The notes: generated by a model from the letters alone, not told the origin. Positions 28,411 through 37,728 are shown, counted from the stretch's first letter. The stretch: 64,000 nt of DNA from G963676655 sp963676655 (GCA_963676655.2 CAXXKX010000003.1:682001-746000), one strand, 5' to 3'. Numbers and translations: made by a program.

Positions 28411-30132
28411 TTATGGGGTTCCTTTATACCAGCGAGGTATGCCGTGCCGACGCAGCCGGGCAACCAGGGCCGAATGTCTTTTAATTATCTGCTTTCTAGT
28501 GGAGTTCAGGCTAATATCGCGATACGGCGTCCCGGCCGTGGATTTCCGGATAATATCCATTTCTTTTTGACTTAACAACTGGTCAATCATCTCCGGCTCC
28601 ACTCCGGCAACCGTCCCGCCGCGACGACGGCCGAACGGCGTGGATTCCCCGATTACAAATCCGGCCCTGACCATGGCGCCGCGAACCGGGTAAGCCGAGG
28701 AATAGGTTGTCAGAACTCCTGCCGGAACCAGCAGGCGTTGCAACTGCAGGATAAAATCATAGGTCCACAATTCCGGATTTTTGTCGGGAGAAAAACCGTC
28801 AAGGAAAATCACGTCGAACCGGTCATTTAGGTTGACCGCCAACTGTCGGGCGTCGCCGTATTTCAGTTCAATCGAGCCGTTAGTCTCCTGCCATTTACCG
28901 TCCGAAGCGAGCTTTTTCAAGATATTGTGTTCAATCGAGTCCTCCGGAAAAAGCATGGCGGCATTGACGACGGTCGTTGGATCTTTCTCAAAGCTGGTTA
29001 TCTTGATTTTACCTTTTATTTCGCGCGCCTGCTTCAACGCGGCAAAGGCATTGTATCCCAAGCCGAAACCGACGTCCAGCAGTGTCACCGTGTCCTGTTC
29101 TTGCAAACGTGATTCCAGTCTGGACGGTTCGACAAATTTTGTTTCAGCCTCGGTCGCGGCTCCGGCCAGAGTGTGAAAATACTGCCGGTATTCAGGTTGG
29201 TAAAGCGTCTTCGAGCCATCCTCAGTGGCAACGCCAAGTGCATTGGCGGAGTCTTCCATGAATGATTGCAAAAGTTCAATAAACTGACCTTTTTTCATCC
29301 ACCATTTCGGCGCGATGATATTTTCCGGCGGCGCATCAGCCGTAACCCGCATAACAACCCAGTCATCCGGCAGTTTTTTCAGGAACGCTGCCGCAGCTTC
29401 GGCATATTCATACTCGTTCATCGGTTTGACAAATTCCGGTTCCGCTGCATATTTCCGGGCCAGTTCGGTCCCTTTCAGAATCAAAAGATTATGCAGCTTC
29501 ACCCCGGCAAAAGGCAGATCGGCAAGTTTTTCAGCGGTATCTAGATAATCTTTTCCGGTCTCGCCGGGAAGTCCAAGGATCACATGCGCCGCGGTTTTGA
29601 TATTGCGCGCCGCCAGCTCTTTGACCGCAGTTTCAACCGAAGTGAAATTGTGCCCACGTGCAATCAGGTCCAGAGTGCGGTTCTGCGCCGTCTGCACCCC
29701 GAGTTCAATCCACAGGTCATATTGCTCATTCAATTCTGACAGCAAATCCAGCGTCGACGGCGGCAGACAATCGGGACGGGTGGCGATAATCACTCCGGCA
29801 AAATCGGCGCATGCCAGCACCTTGAAATAAAGATCACGAAGTTTATGGACATCAGCGAATGTATTGGTATAAGACTGAAAATAGGCGAGGTACGGCGGTT
29901 CAGACTGATAACGCCGTTTGACATATTCAACTCCGGCAGCCACCTGTTCCGGCAAATTCAAATTATGCCGCAAGTGCCTGGCCCTGGCTCCATCTTCAGC
30001 ACAGAAAATACACCCGCGCCCTGAGTTTTTTACCCGGTTGGGACAGGATAGCGCCAGGTCCAGCGGTATCCTGTAAAGCGGCCTGCCATAACGTTCCGCG
30101 GAATATTCACTGAAAAAAAGTATCTTTTGCAT
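28411..30132 (-). CDS. Radical SAM (YhcC/TIGR01212-like) - MnmC-type methyltransferase fusion
   Basis: A 573-residue two-domain protein. The first 300 residues are a radical SAM domain of the YhcC/TIGR01212 type, with iron-sulfur cysteines C30, C41 and C44 (CPNRVKNSGRGCIFC) and GLPGETGKDYLDTAEKLADL. From about 315 to 510 is a Methyltransf_30 (DUF752) domain like the methyltransferase half of MnmC, with SAM motif LDVGFGLGYNAF and VIFLDGFSPDKNPELW. A basic tail of about 60 residues follows. MnmC methyltransferases complete the mnm5 group at the tRNA wobble uridine, so a tRNA-modification role is likely. The fusion is unusual. It stands alone, and its neighbours do not add information. Confidence 0.9.
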   Translation of the reverse strand: MQKILFFSEYSAERYGRPLYRIPLDLALSCPNRVKNSGRGCIFCAEDGARARHLRHNLNLPEQVAAGVEYVKRRYQSEPPYLAYFQSYTNTFADVHKLRDLYFKVLACADFAGVIIATRPDCLPPSTLDLLSELNEQYDLWIELGVQTAQNRTLDLIARGHNFTSVETAVKELAARNIKTAAHVILGLPGETGKDYLDTAEKLADLPFAGVKLHNLLILKGTELARKYAAEPEFVKPMNEYEYAEAAAAFLKKLPDDWVVMRVTADAPPENIIAPKWWMKKGQFIELLQSFMEDSANALGVATEDGSKTLYQPEYRQYFHTLAGAATEAETKFVEPSRLESRLQEQDTVTLLDVGFGLGYNAFAALKQAREIKGKIKITSFEKDPTTVVNAAMLFPEDSIEHNILKKLASDGKWQETNGSIELKYGDARQLAVNLNDRFDVIFLDGFSPDKNPELWTYDFILQLQRLLVPAGVLTTYSSAYPVRGAMVRAGFVIGESTPFGRRRGGTVAGVEPEMIDQLLSQKEMDIIRKSTAGTPYRDISLNSTRKQIIKRHSALVARLRRHGIPRWYKGTP

Positions 30133-30244
30133 ACAGAAAAACAGCCTTTAAAGAAATTTAATCTCCGGCTGGTTGGAAAACCGGAAGCTTTGCGGTATAT
30201 TATAGCCGTTAGTGTGGATAAATTCAATTTTCTGGAGTTGACTA

Positions 30245-30823
30245 ATGTACAAATATCTATATCTCTTGATATGCTCTGTGGCTATTTTATTTTTAACCGG
30301 TTGCGAAACACTTGAAGACCTTACCTGGGAAGAAATCTGGGGAGGGGATGATCCGACCAGTAAAAAAGATGGCGATTTTGGGGAATATAAGCCCAAATTT
30401 ATTATGACTCTCAATGAGATTGTCGAGTATCCTCGCGCTGAAAAAATTGAACGAAAAGTCAAAACAATGGACGGCGAAGATATGTGGATCAACATAATTC
30501 CCAAGCTTCACAGCAAAAATATGAAACGGATCAAGGCCGTTCCCGACCCGGATAATCCCGGCATGTATCATCTTAAAGCCGAATTAGACCATACCGGCAG
30601 ACTAAGTTGGATGTATGTCACCGGTAAGTATCGCGGCGAAAAGATCGCGGTGCTGATTGATGGTATTGTCTACACTACATTTATGCCTAAGTACATTGCC
30701 AATGAAGACGATACCTGGATAACCCTGCCAATCCCGTTTGACGAGGTTTATGCGAAACGCATCGAAAAATATGCCGAAAAGAATTATAAGCACTTCCATC
30801 CAAGCATTCACCGTATATTTTAA
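30245..30823 (+). CDS. Lipoprotein of unknown function
   Basis: A 192-residue protein whose N-terminus, MYKYLYLLICSVAILFLTGC, is a clear lipoprotein signal with Cys20 after LTG. The mature part is mixed alpha/beta with no family that I recognise; the segment LDHTGRLSWMYVTGKYRGEK, then IAVLIDG, resembles a SecD N-terminal or lipoprotein-type fold in style only. It lies 76 bp before plsY on the same strand and divergent from the radical-SAM fusion. It is probably anchored in a membrane. Confidence 0.75.
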   Translation: MYKYLYLLICSVAILFLTGCETLEDLTWEEIWGGDDPTSKKDGDFGEYKPKFIMTLNEIVEYPRAEKIERKVKTMDGEDMWINIIPKLHSKNMKRIKAVPDPDNPGMYHLKAELDHTGRLSWMYVTGKYRGEKIAVLIDGIVYTTFMPKYIANEDDTWITLPIPFDEVYAKRIEKYAEKNYKHFHPSIHRIF

Positions 30824-30898
30824 CCTTGTCTGATTCCGGGGCATAATCCCCAAAAGCTTACTTTTATCAAAATTCTCAATTAAAACAAGGAATTGGTT

Positions 30899-31567
30899 AT
30901 GGCGTATTTAATATATCTATTGATCGCAGTTTTGGCGTATTTGCTGGGGTCAGTTCCGTTCGGTTATTTGATCGGACGCATGAAAGGTATTGATATTCGC
31001 ACTGTCGGCAGCTGCAATGTCGGAGCCACTAATGTAACCCGCACCGTCGGCAAATGGGCCGGGAAACTTTGCTTTTTTCTGGATATGTTAAAAGGACTTG
31101 TTCCGGTTCTTACGGTTACCCTGCTGATCAAGTATAAAGTCATTGATGACCCGAACGCGATTGCTTTGATCCTGGCGGCATTTTGTCCGATCGCCGGACA
31201 CATGTGGAGCATTTTTCTCAAATTCACCGGCGGCAAAGGTATTTCAACAGCCGGCGGCGGTCTGCTAATTTTAGCGCCATGGTCTTTTTTAACCGCGATT
31301 GTTTTATGGGTCATTGTTTTTCTGGTCAGCCGCTACGTATCCCTGGCCAGCATAATCGCGGCGGCTTTGATGGGAATTACGGTCATCGTTTATTCCGCAT
31401 TGGGCTGGAGTCCTCAGCCTGTTGCGGTGCAAATTTATCTGGTTTTAATCGCGGTGCTGGCAATCTTTAAACACCGTTCCAATATTAAACGTCTGCTTGA
31501 AGGCACTGAAAACCGCTTTGAAAAGAAACCAAAAGTAAAACCGCTGGATGAGGAGGCCGCTGAATGA
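30899..31567 (+). CDS. plsY: Acyl-phosphate:glycerol-3-phosphate acyltransferase PlsY
   Basis: PlsY makes lysophosphatidic acid from acyl phosphate and glycerol-3-phosphate in the inner membrane. The motif GSVPFGYLIGRMKGIDIRTV and then GSCNVGATNVTRTVG matches the first active-site loop, and the FTGGKGISTAGG loop is also present. Five to six membrane helices are visible. I chose ATG 30899 with AAGG about 8 bases upstream; a TTG at 30893 is in frame. The C-terminus has an extra charged tail. It overlaps gpsA by 4 bases (ATGA), so the two are coupled: gpsA supplies its substrate. Confidence 0.96.
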   Translation: MAYLIYLLIAVLAYLLGSVPFGYLIGRMKGIDIRTVGSCNVGATNVTRTVGKWAGKLCFFLDMLKGLVPVLTVTLLIKYKVIDDPNAIALILAAFCPIAGHMWSIFLKFTGGKGISTAGGGLLILAPWSFLTAIVLWVIVFLVSRYVSLASIIAAALMGITVIVYSALGWSPQPVAVQIYLVLIAVLAIFKHRSNIKRLLEGTENRFEKKPKVKPLDEEAAE

Positions 31568-32568
31568 AAATTTCCGTACTTGGCGACGGCGCCTGGGGAA
31601 CCGCTTTAGCGATGGTTCTGGTCGGCAACGGGCATGAAGTAACAATCTGGGGAGCGTTTCCGGATTATCTGGAAAAAATGGCTGAAACTCATGTAAACAG
31701 TCGCTTTCTGAAAGGCGTAACGCTGCCGGATGAACTAAAATTCGAAGCTGATATGGCAGTTGCGGCAAAGTCGGATTTTCTGTTGATCGCCACCCCGACC
31801 CAATATCTGCGCGGAGTACTGCAAACCCTTAAACCTTATTTTGATCCGCAGCGTCACGCCTTGATAAACGTTGCCAAAGGAATTGAAAACGGAACTCTGC
31901 TGACCATTGACGCGATGTGCCGGGAAATTCTGGGTGAATGCCGGTTCTGTGTCCTTTGCGGTCCAAGTCACGCCGAAGAAGTGTCGCGCCAGGTTCCTAC
32001 CGCGGTAGTGGCAGCCTCGTCTGACCGTGAATTGGCAAAAACAGTGCGCGACCTTTTTATCAACGACACATTCCGGGTTTATACCTCTGACGATCCGGTC
32101 GGAGTCGAGCTTGGCGGCGCCTTGAAAAACGTTATGGCCGTCGCCGCCGGCATTATCGACGGCATGGGGCTCGGAGATAATCCGAAAGCGGCATTACTGA
32201 CGCGCGGAATCGCCGAAATGAGCCGACTCGGCGCCGCAATGGGCGGCAATCCTGCCACGTTCGCCGGTCTTTCCGGAGTTGGCGACTTAATAGTAACCTG
32301 CACCAGTGGGCATAGTCGCAACCGGTATGTCGGCGAACAAATCGGCAAAGGACGTAAACTCGCGGACATTCAGGCTGAAATGGGCATGGTTTGCGCCGAA
32401 GGTGTAAAAACCGCGGTCAGCGCCAAAGAATTAGCTTCGAAACTCGAGGTCGATACTCCACTGGTTGATGCGGTATATGCAATTTTATATGAAGACAAAT
32501 CCCCGGAACTCGCGGTCCGGGAACTAATGACCCGTAAAGCTAAAAGTGAGGATGATTTTTCAGCATGA
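31564..32568 (+). CDS. gpsA: Glycerol-3-phosphate dehydrogenase [NAD(P)+]
   Basis: GpsA reduces dihydroxyacetone phosphate to sn-glycerol-3-phosphate for phospholipid synthesis. The 334-residue protein has the dinucleotide motif GDGAWGTALAMVLVG at residue 7, the catalytic lysine segment GGALKNVMAVAAGI, and LLTRGIAEM. Length is normal. It overlaps plsY at its 5' end and the epimerase gene at its 3' end, each by 4 bases, giving a tight three-gene operon. Confidence 0.97.
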   Translation: MKISVLGDGAWGTALAMVLVGNGHEVTIWGAFPDYLEKMAETHVNSRFLKGVTLPDELKFEADMAVAAKSDFLLIATPTQYLRGVLQTLKPYFDPQRHALINVAKGIENGTLLTIDAMCREILGECRFCVLCGPSHAEEVSRQVPTAVVAASSDRELAKTVRDLFINDTFRVYTSDDPVGVELGGALKNVMAVAAGIIDGMGLGDNPKAALLTRGIAEMSRLGAAMGGNPATFAGLSGVGDLIVTCTSGHSRNRYVGEQIGKGRKLADIQAEMGMVCAEGVKTAVSAKELASKLEVDTPLVDAVYAILYEDKSPELAVRELMTRKAKSEDDFSA

Positions 32569-33746
32569 ACTCAAATCTGCACTCAGTTGTGACCAGATAC
32601 GAAAACGAATTACTTGATTCCGTCATTCCCTTTTGGGAAAAACATTGTCCGGATCTGGAAGAAGGCGGCTATTTTACCTGCCTCGATCGCGACGGCAGCG
32701 TTTACGATACGACAAAATACATGTGGATGCAATGGCGTATCGTATATATGTTCGCAACATTGTATCAGACTGAATACCGCAAGGACAACTGGCTGGATAT
32801 AGCCCTCCAGGGTTATGAGTTCCTGACAAAAAACGGCAAAAGTGATAACGGCTCATACTACTTCGCTTTGAACCGGCGCGGAGAACCGGCTGTTGCTCCT
32901 TATAATATTTATTCCGACTGTTTTGCCGCAATGGGCGCGGCGGCGCTTTATAAAGCAACCGGAAATGAAGCGTACGCGGTTGAAACCCGCAGTGCAATGA
33001 ACAGCTACATCAAACGCATTGACAATCCGAAAGGTCGCTGGGAAAAAGGTATGTCAGGACAACCTAAAAAGCTGGCATTGGGACATTACATGATTCTGGC
33101 AAATTTATGTTGCGTTATGAAAGAATGCCTGGACTCCGACGAATATAACAGCCAGGCCGAACGTGCTGTCGATACGGTAATGGATAAGTTCTGGAACCCG
33201 GAGCTGAAAGTGATATTCGAGAATGTCTGCCCAGACGGTTCATTTGACCTTGAATCATGTCCAGGACGGGATTTGAATCCGGGGCATGGCCTGGAATCGA
33301 TGTGGTTCATCCTGAATTACGCCGAACAAAATCAGCGCGAAGATTTGATTGAACGTGCCTGTGAAATGATCCTCGGCAACCTCGAATTCGGCTGGGATAA
33401 AGAATATGGCGGGATTTATTATTTTATGGACGCCCTTGGCAAACCGCACCTTGAACTGCAACATGACATGAAATTATGGTGGGTCCACAATGAGGCCACC
33501 CTGGCATGTCTTTTTGCCTGGCGTTTATCAGGCAAAGAAATTTTCCGTGATTGGTTTGAAAAAATCGATGCCTGGACCTGGCAGCATTTTCCGGACCCGG
33601 AATACGGCGAATGGTTCGGCTACCTGAACCGGCGTGGTGAAGCCACTCATTTTCTAAAAGGCGGCAAATGGAAAACTTTTTTCCATCTTCCCCGCGGACT
33701 GTTCATCGCCATCGACCAGATGAAAAAGATCCAAATAAAAAAATAA
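32565..33746 (+). CDS. N-acylglucosamine 2-epimerase (AGE) family sugar epimerase/isomerase
   Basis: A 393-residue (alpha/alpha)6-barrel protein. The AGE-family signatures are KLWWVHNEA and KGGKWKTFFHLPR near the C-terminus, which hold the two catalytic histidines of the family. Substrates in the family include N-acetylglucosamine, mannose and cellobiose; the sequence alone does not decide. Its 4-base overlap with gpsA implies common transcription with phospholipid genes, an odd functional pairing. It is cytoplasmic with no signal peptide. Confidence 0.9.
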   Translation: MNSNLHSVVTRYENELLDSVIPFWEKHCPDLEEGGYFTCLDRDGSVYDTTKYMWMQWRIVYMFATLYQTEYRKDNWLDIALQGYEFLTKNGKSDNGSYYFALNRRGEPAVAPYNIYSDCFAAMGAAALYKATGNEAYAVETRSAMNSYIKRIDNPKGRWEKGMSGQPKKLALGHYMILANLCCVMKECLDSDEYNSQAERAVDTVMDKFWNPELKVIFENVCPDGSFDLESCPGRDLNPGHGLESMWFILNYAEQNQREDLIERACEMILGNLEFGWDKEYGGIYYFMDALGKPHLELQHDMKLWWVHNEATLACLFAWRLSGKEIFRDWFEKIDAWTWQHFPDPEYGEWFGYLNRRGEATHFLKGGKWKTFFHLPRGLFIAIDQMKKIQIKK

Positions 33747-33917
33747 TCTCACGCCCCCGCTGCAGAATAAATTACATCATAAAATATTCTTGTGCAATCA
33801 CTTACATTTTTTTCTTAAATTACATATTGATATTTTATTAATCAACGCTTCCGGTAATAAGCATGAATCATTCTTGTCATGATTTTTGCGATATTATCAA
33901 TTTGGTTTAACTGATAA

Positions 33918-34832
33918 TCATTTTCTTCTGTGTCTTTTGCGGATACATGAAGCGGGAACACGGCCGGGAGTCGGACGGCTTTTGCGTGGCAAGGGATCAC
34001 TTTCGTAGTCAAAATAATCTTCGACCTCGGGAAGTATTGTCTCATCCGGATAAGATTCTTTCTTTTCTGGCGAATATTTTACCTCATCATCAACCATACT
34101 TACAGGTTCTTCTGAATCAATTTTTTTCTTTGGGCGGGCAAATAGCAGACTGAGCTCAAAGAGCAGGTATGTCGGCACCCCCATCAGCAACTGACTCAAA
34201 ACATCCGGCGGAGTCAGCACCGCAGACAAAAACAAAATGATAATCACAATAATCGGGCGCTGTTTTTTCAAGGTATCCAGCTCAACCAAACCTGACCTGA
34301 CAAGCATGAAAACAGCAATCGGGAACTCAAACATAAGTCCGAAGCCAAAGATCAACATCAGAACCAGGCTAATGAACTTTTCCAAGCCGATAGCCGGTTC
34401 GAGTGATTCAGAAGCAAAACTCATCGAAAATCGAATCATCAACGGCAAAATAAAAACAGCGCTGAATACTGCACCTAAAATAAAAAGAGCGATAGCCGAG
34501 GCAGTAAGCCGAATAACGAAAGATCTTTCTTTCTGATACAACCCGGGGGCGATAAAACGCCAGATCTGCCAGAAAATCACCGGCAACGCCAGCACAACTG
34601 AACAGAAAAAACTGATTTTCATCATCACCCAGAAAGGTTCAAGCGGCGAGAAATATTTCAGTTTAAATCCGGGTTGGTCCAGATGAGCGACAACAAAATC
34701 CAAAAGCTGCGGGGCAAAATAAAGGCAGACAGGAAATAAAATCACGAGAAGAACAACTATTCGCAGTAAAACCGCACGCAGTTCTTCCAGATGATCCAAA
34801 AAGCCGAATTCTGTTTGTTCAGAATTATCCAT
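33918..34832 (-). CDS. tatC: Sec-independent protein translocase TatC
   Basis: TatC is the receptor of the twin-arginine export system. The protein opens with FGFLDHLEELRAVLLR, the conserved cytoplasmic Glu-containing segment, and has six membrane helices; FGFGLMFEFPIAVF and LTPPDVLSQ are hallmarks. It is 304 residues with a hydrophilic, charged tail of about 70 residues beyond the core, longer than in E. coli. It lies 11 bp after tatA. The Tat system implies export of folded cofactor proteins, none of which is obvious nearby. Confidence 0.96.
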   Translation of the reverse strand: MDNSEQTEFGFLDHLEELRAVLLRIVVLLVILFPVCLYFAPQLLDFVVAHLDQPGFKLKYFSPLEPFWVMMKISFFCSVVLALPVIFWQIWRFIAPGLYQKERSFVIRLTASAIALFILGAVFSAVFILPLMIRFSMSFASESLEPAIGLEKFISLVLMLIFGFGLMFEFPIAVFMLVRSGLVELDTLKKQRPIIVIIILFLSAVLTPPDVLSQLLMGVPTYLLFELSLLFARPKKKIDSEEPVSMVDDEVKYSPEKKESYPDETILPEVEDYFDYESDPLPRKSRPTPGRVPASCIRKRHRRK

Positions 34833-34843
34833 GAGCGTTTTCG

Positions 34844-35077
34844 TCAGGATTTTTTCTCTTCATCAACCTGAGATTCGGCTTTTTCCTCTTTCTCAGCCTT
34901 TTTCTCGGAAGCGGCTATGATTTCCTCGGTATCATTGACGATCTCGTCTTTGGCTTTTTTGAATTCCCGGCTGGCTTTACCCAAGGCACGGGCAATTTCA
35001 GGAATTCTTTTGGCGCCGAATAAAAGCAGAACAAAAAGAAAGACGATCAATAATTCCGGTACGCTGGGCATATACAT
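34844..35077 (-). CDS. tatA: Twin-arginine translocase subunit TatA/TatE
   Basis: A 77-residue protein with one N-terminal membrane helix (ELLIVFLFVLLLFGA) and the amphipathic helix KRIPEIARALGKASREFKKA, the standard TatA layout including the FG motif. The tail is highly charged (KKAEKEEKAESQVDEEKK). GGA sits about 5 bases before the ATG. With tatC directly downstream it forms a minimal TatAC system; no TatB is visible. Confidence 0.94.
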   Translation of the reverse strand: MYMPSVPELLIVFLFVLLLFGAKRIPEIARALGKASREFKKAKDEIVNDTEEIIAASEKKAEKEEKAESQVDEEKKS

Positions 35078-35220
35078 ATTCCATTTCCTTAAAAATTCGA
35101 TTGGTTTCTAACTTATAAAATATGCGTCAAATGAGGTAATTGCAAGAGAATTTGCGAATATAGCCTGAAATATACAAAAATGAGACAAAATAACAAACAC
35201 CTGCTTGATGCAATATCAGG

Positions 35221-36429
35221 TCATTCCACAACTTTAATTTTCGGAAACTCCACATAAAGTATCGGCATTCTGCCGTTATCCGTCGAGAAATACGGTATAA
35301 AATAGATGCCGCATTTCACTCTGCCGCCGGAAGACGGGTCAACCTGCTGCCAACCTTTGCCCTTGATCCAATATTCCGCCCAGACATGGCCGGAAAGTCC
35401 GTAGATCCAGCCGGCAACCTGGCGACATGGAATGTTAGCAGCCCGACATAATGTGACAAACAAGTCCGATGAGTCCCAACAGTTTCCGAACTGTTGTTCG
35501 ATAACTTTTTTTACTCCGTACCTGGTGCCGCGTAAAGGCCCGCGCCGGGGTAAAAAGGCAGCCCGCAACAAAACTTTGACTTTTTGATCATTATCCTTCA
35601 AGCCGCCAACCAACTTCGTCGCAATGCCTTTGATTTTCGGATCCTCAGAAGGCCAGAACGAACTTGCCGCTGTATATGTTTTTACATCAATTTCAGGAGC
35701 TTTGGTAAAGCCGCTATTATCAAGTTTTATGTTTGCGTCAACATTGACATAGGGAATGTTGTACTTTTCCGGCAACGATTTGAAGGCATACCGGATAATG
35801 CCGTTCCGGGTTATGCTATTAATAGATTTCGGCTTAAACTTGTAAATATTTGTTTCCGGAGCGTACCTCAAATAACATTTGTCCCAGAAAACAAACCTTC
35901 TTGAATAACGCCCTACCTTCGGAATACCGTCGGTCGTCGGGGACGCCAGTAAGTTCGACAACCTGTTAAAGCTCATATAATGTGATTTTTTTACGGTCGC
36001 CAGTTTGAAGTCAAGTTTATATTGAACTTCTTTCGGCTTCGAGGTAAATCCCAGTTCCCAGGCAACTTTTTGCGCAATCGGCACTGTTACCTGACTACCT
36101 GAAAACTCGATCACCGTAGTCCCTTTGCTCAAACAAAAAGCCGGATCTCCTTTCATACTGGATATTTTAGCATATAAAACCCTTGCGGAAGCCTCGTTGT
36201 GAGCTTCGAGAATATTGATCATTATGCTTTTGCCATTAATGTTCAAATAATTATTTGAAAGTTCTTTCAACGGAACACCAAGCCTGCGGCCAACTTGTCT
36301 TCTGACTTCCTTGGTACTGTTATAGATCTTGGTTACGGTCCAGCCCGGCGGCATGGAGCGAAAATAAATCTCAGACCCGGAAATTGATAATGAGAGTATG
36401 ATTAACAAACCAAGTATGGCGATTTTCAT
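35221..36429 (-). CDS. Secreted transglutaminase-like protein
   Basis: A 402-residue protein with a signal peptide (MKIAILGLLIILSLSISGS). The C-terminal 130 residues are a transglutaminase-like domain with a complete Cys-His-Asp triad: GNCWDSSDLF, GHVWAEYW and QVDPSSGG. The N-terminal half is of unknown fold. Bacterial members are usually proteases or cross-linking enzymes of the envelope. It is 11 bp after the XRE regulator gene, so probably the third gene of the operon starting at 37664. Confidence 0.88.
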   Translation of the reverse strand: MKIAILGLLIILSLSISGSEIYFRSMPPGWTVTKIYNSTKEVRRQVGRRLGVPLKELSNNYLNINGKSIMINILEAHNEASARVLYAKISSMKGDPAFCLSKGTTVIEFSGSQVTVPIAQKVAWELGFTSKPKEVQYKLDFKLATVKKSHYMSFNRLSNLLASPTTDGIPKVGRYSRRFVFWDKCYLRYAPETNIYKFKPKSINSITRNGIIRYAFKSLPEKYNIPYVNVDANIKLDNSGFTKAPEIDVKTYTAASSFWPSEDPKIKGIATKLVGGLKDNDQKVKVLLRAAFLPRRGPLRGTRYGVKKVIEQQFGNCWDSSDLFVTLCRAANIPCRQVAGWIYGLSGHVWAEYWIKGKGWQQVDPSSGGRVKCGIYFIPYFSTDNGRMPILYVEFPKIKVVE

Positions 36430-36440
36430 ATTTTTATCCT

Positions 36441-36659
36441 TTAATTCTTATCGGACTCAAGAAAAAATACGTCTTCTACTTTCACTTTGAACGTTTCAGC
36501 TATTCTCATCGCTAATAAAAGGGAAGGAACATACTTTCCTGATTCCAGGGCAATAATAGTCTGACGCGTGACTTCAACCTTTGATGCCAAGTCTTTTTGA
36601 GTCATTTCTCCATTCATGAAACGAAGCATTCGAATGTTATTTTTCAGGCTTCCACCCAT
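36441..36659 (-). CDS. XRE-family transcriptional regulator
   Basis: A 72-residue helix-turn-helix protein of the Cro/CI (YgzD-like) type: EMTQKDLASKVEVTRQTIIA, then LESGKYVPSLLLAMRIAETF. It starts 3 bases after the membrane-protein stop, so translation is coupled. Small regulators of this type paired with a membrane protein usually repress their own operon; the palindromes at 37678-37707 are candidates for the binding site. Confidence 0.93.
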   Translation of the reverse strand: MGGSLKNNIRMLRFMNGEMTQKDLASKVEVTRQTIIALESGKYVPSLLLAMRIAETFKVKVEDVFFLESDKN

Positions 36660-36662
36660 TAA

Positions 36663-37664
36663 TCAGTCCTTTTCAACCTTAATTTTTTTAATCGTCAAAT
36701 CGCAGGAGCCAAAGTTAGTTGCAGGATTCAAGTATGTACCGCAATTCCAAACCGCACGAAATTTCTTTTGTTCCGGATGACCGGGAACCATATATTCACT
36801 TCCTTTGTCAATAATCCCCGAAAGCCAAATCCGGTCAACCGGAATCAAGCTCCTGATTCTTGTTTTATAGGAACCATTTACTATAAGGTTTTTTGCCGGA
36901 AATTTCCATGTAATTTTGATTTTATCTCCTTTTTTCAGCGCTTTATCTTCAGGCAGATATAAATAATATGCCCCTACACCAAGATCCTGCACTTTTATTT
37001 CTTGTCCGGATAACAATACTTTTTCTACTCTTCCATTAAAATATGCCAGTGTTATATACATCTTTTTTGTGTTGAGCGGAAAATTTTTCAAGGTTATCAC
37101 GGATTCTGCAACAACTTCTTCTGTTGAATTAAAATGCCATTCGTCCCGCTGCTCACTACCGGTAAATGGTCTTCGTAATAAATTATCCGCAATTACCATT
37201 TTTGTCGCAACTGGTGGAAGCGTCAAAATTATTATTGCAATGACAAGAATTACAATTTTCTTAGCGGTACTGTGCGAGCTGACCTGATAGATCATTGAAA
37301 GCGAGATCGTAACCATCAGCAAATAAGCAGCAAACAACGGGAAAAAGCTTAAATATACAACAGGAATAACTCCTCTGTAAACTCTGAACAGAGGGATAAA
37401 TGTAGTCAGTAGTATTATAACGATCCAAAACAACGTGTATCCTTGAAAAGAAGCTTTACGCCCTATTTGCTGCTCCATCTCATCCCAATGCGGAGTTTCA
37501 TCACCTTTAAATATCTTCTCTCCGAAGAATAAGCCAATCATAATAGCCATCGGAGTAAATACGATTCCTTTTCCGGGAAACAACAGCACAAATAAAAGTG
37601 TTGTAAGCATCGCGGTTAGCATTACTACGATATTCCATACCGCTACTTTTTGTAATCTTGTCAT
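36663..37664 (-). CDS. Membrane protein paired with XRE regulator
   Basis: A 333-residue protein with four membrane helices in the first 165 residues (about 10-30, 32-48, 80-100, 105-125, 135-155), similar in layout to DUF2178-type proteins that accompany small XRE regulators, followed by a soluble beta-rich domain of about 160 residues. The latter is not present in short DUF2178 proteins and I do not recognise it. GGAG lies 8 bases before the ATG. It is the first gene of a likely operon with the XRE regulator and the transglutaminase. The C-terminal domain probably faces outside and may sense the envelope. Confidence 0.75.
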   Translation of the reverse strand: MTRLQKVAVWNIVVMLTAMLTTLLFVLLFPGKGIVFTPMAIMIGLFFGEKIFKGDETPHWDEMEQQIGRKASFQGYTLFWIVIILLTTFIPLFRVYRGVIPVVYLSFFPLFAAYLLMVTISLSMIYQVSSHSTAKKIVILVIAIIILTLPPVATKMVIADNLLRRPFTGSEQRDEWHFNSTEEVVAESVITLKNFPLNTKKMYITLAYFNGRVEKVLLSGQEIKVQDLGVGAYYLYLPEDKALKKGDKIKITWKFPAKNLIVNGSYKTRIRSLIPVDRIWLSGIIDKGSEYMVPGHPEQKKFRAVWNCGTYLNPATNFGSCDLTIKKIKVEKD

Positions 37665-37677
37665 TTTCTTTTCTCCT

Positions 37678-37728
37678 TAAAGTAATGTTTACTTTACTTA
37701 AAGTAATATATTTTTTACATTTTGTCAA
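37678..37728 (-). promoter_or_regulatory. Promoter with overlapping XRE-type operator
   Basis: On the minus strand TTGACA (37728-37723) is followed after 17 bases by TACTTT, a plausible -35/-10 pair. Overlapping it are the palindrome TAAAGTAATGTTTACTTTA (37678-37696; 8-bp perfect arms, 3-base centre) and a further half copy CTTAAAGTAA (37697-37706). The palindrome abuts the GGAG ribosome site. This is the layout of a self-repressed XRE operon. Confidence 0.65.
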
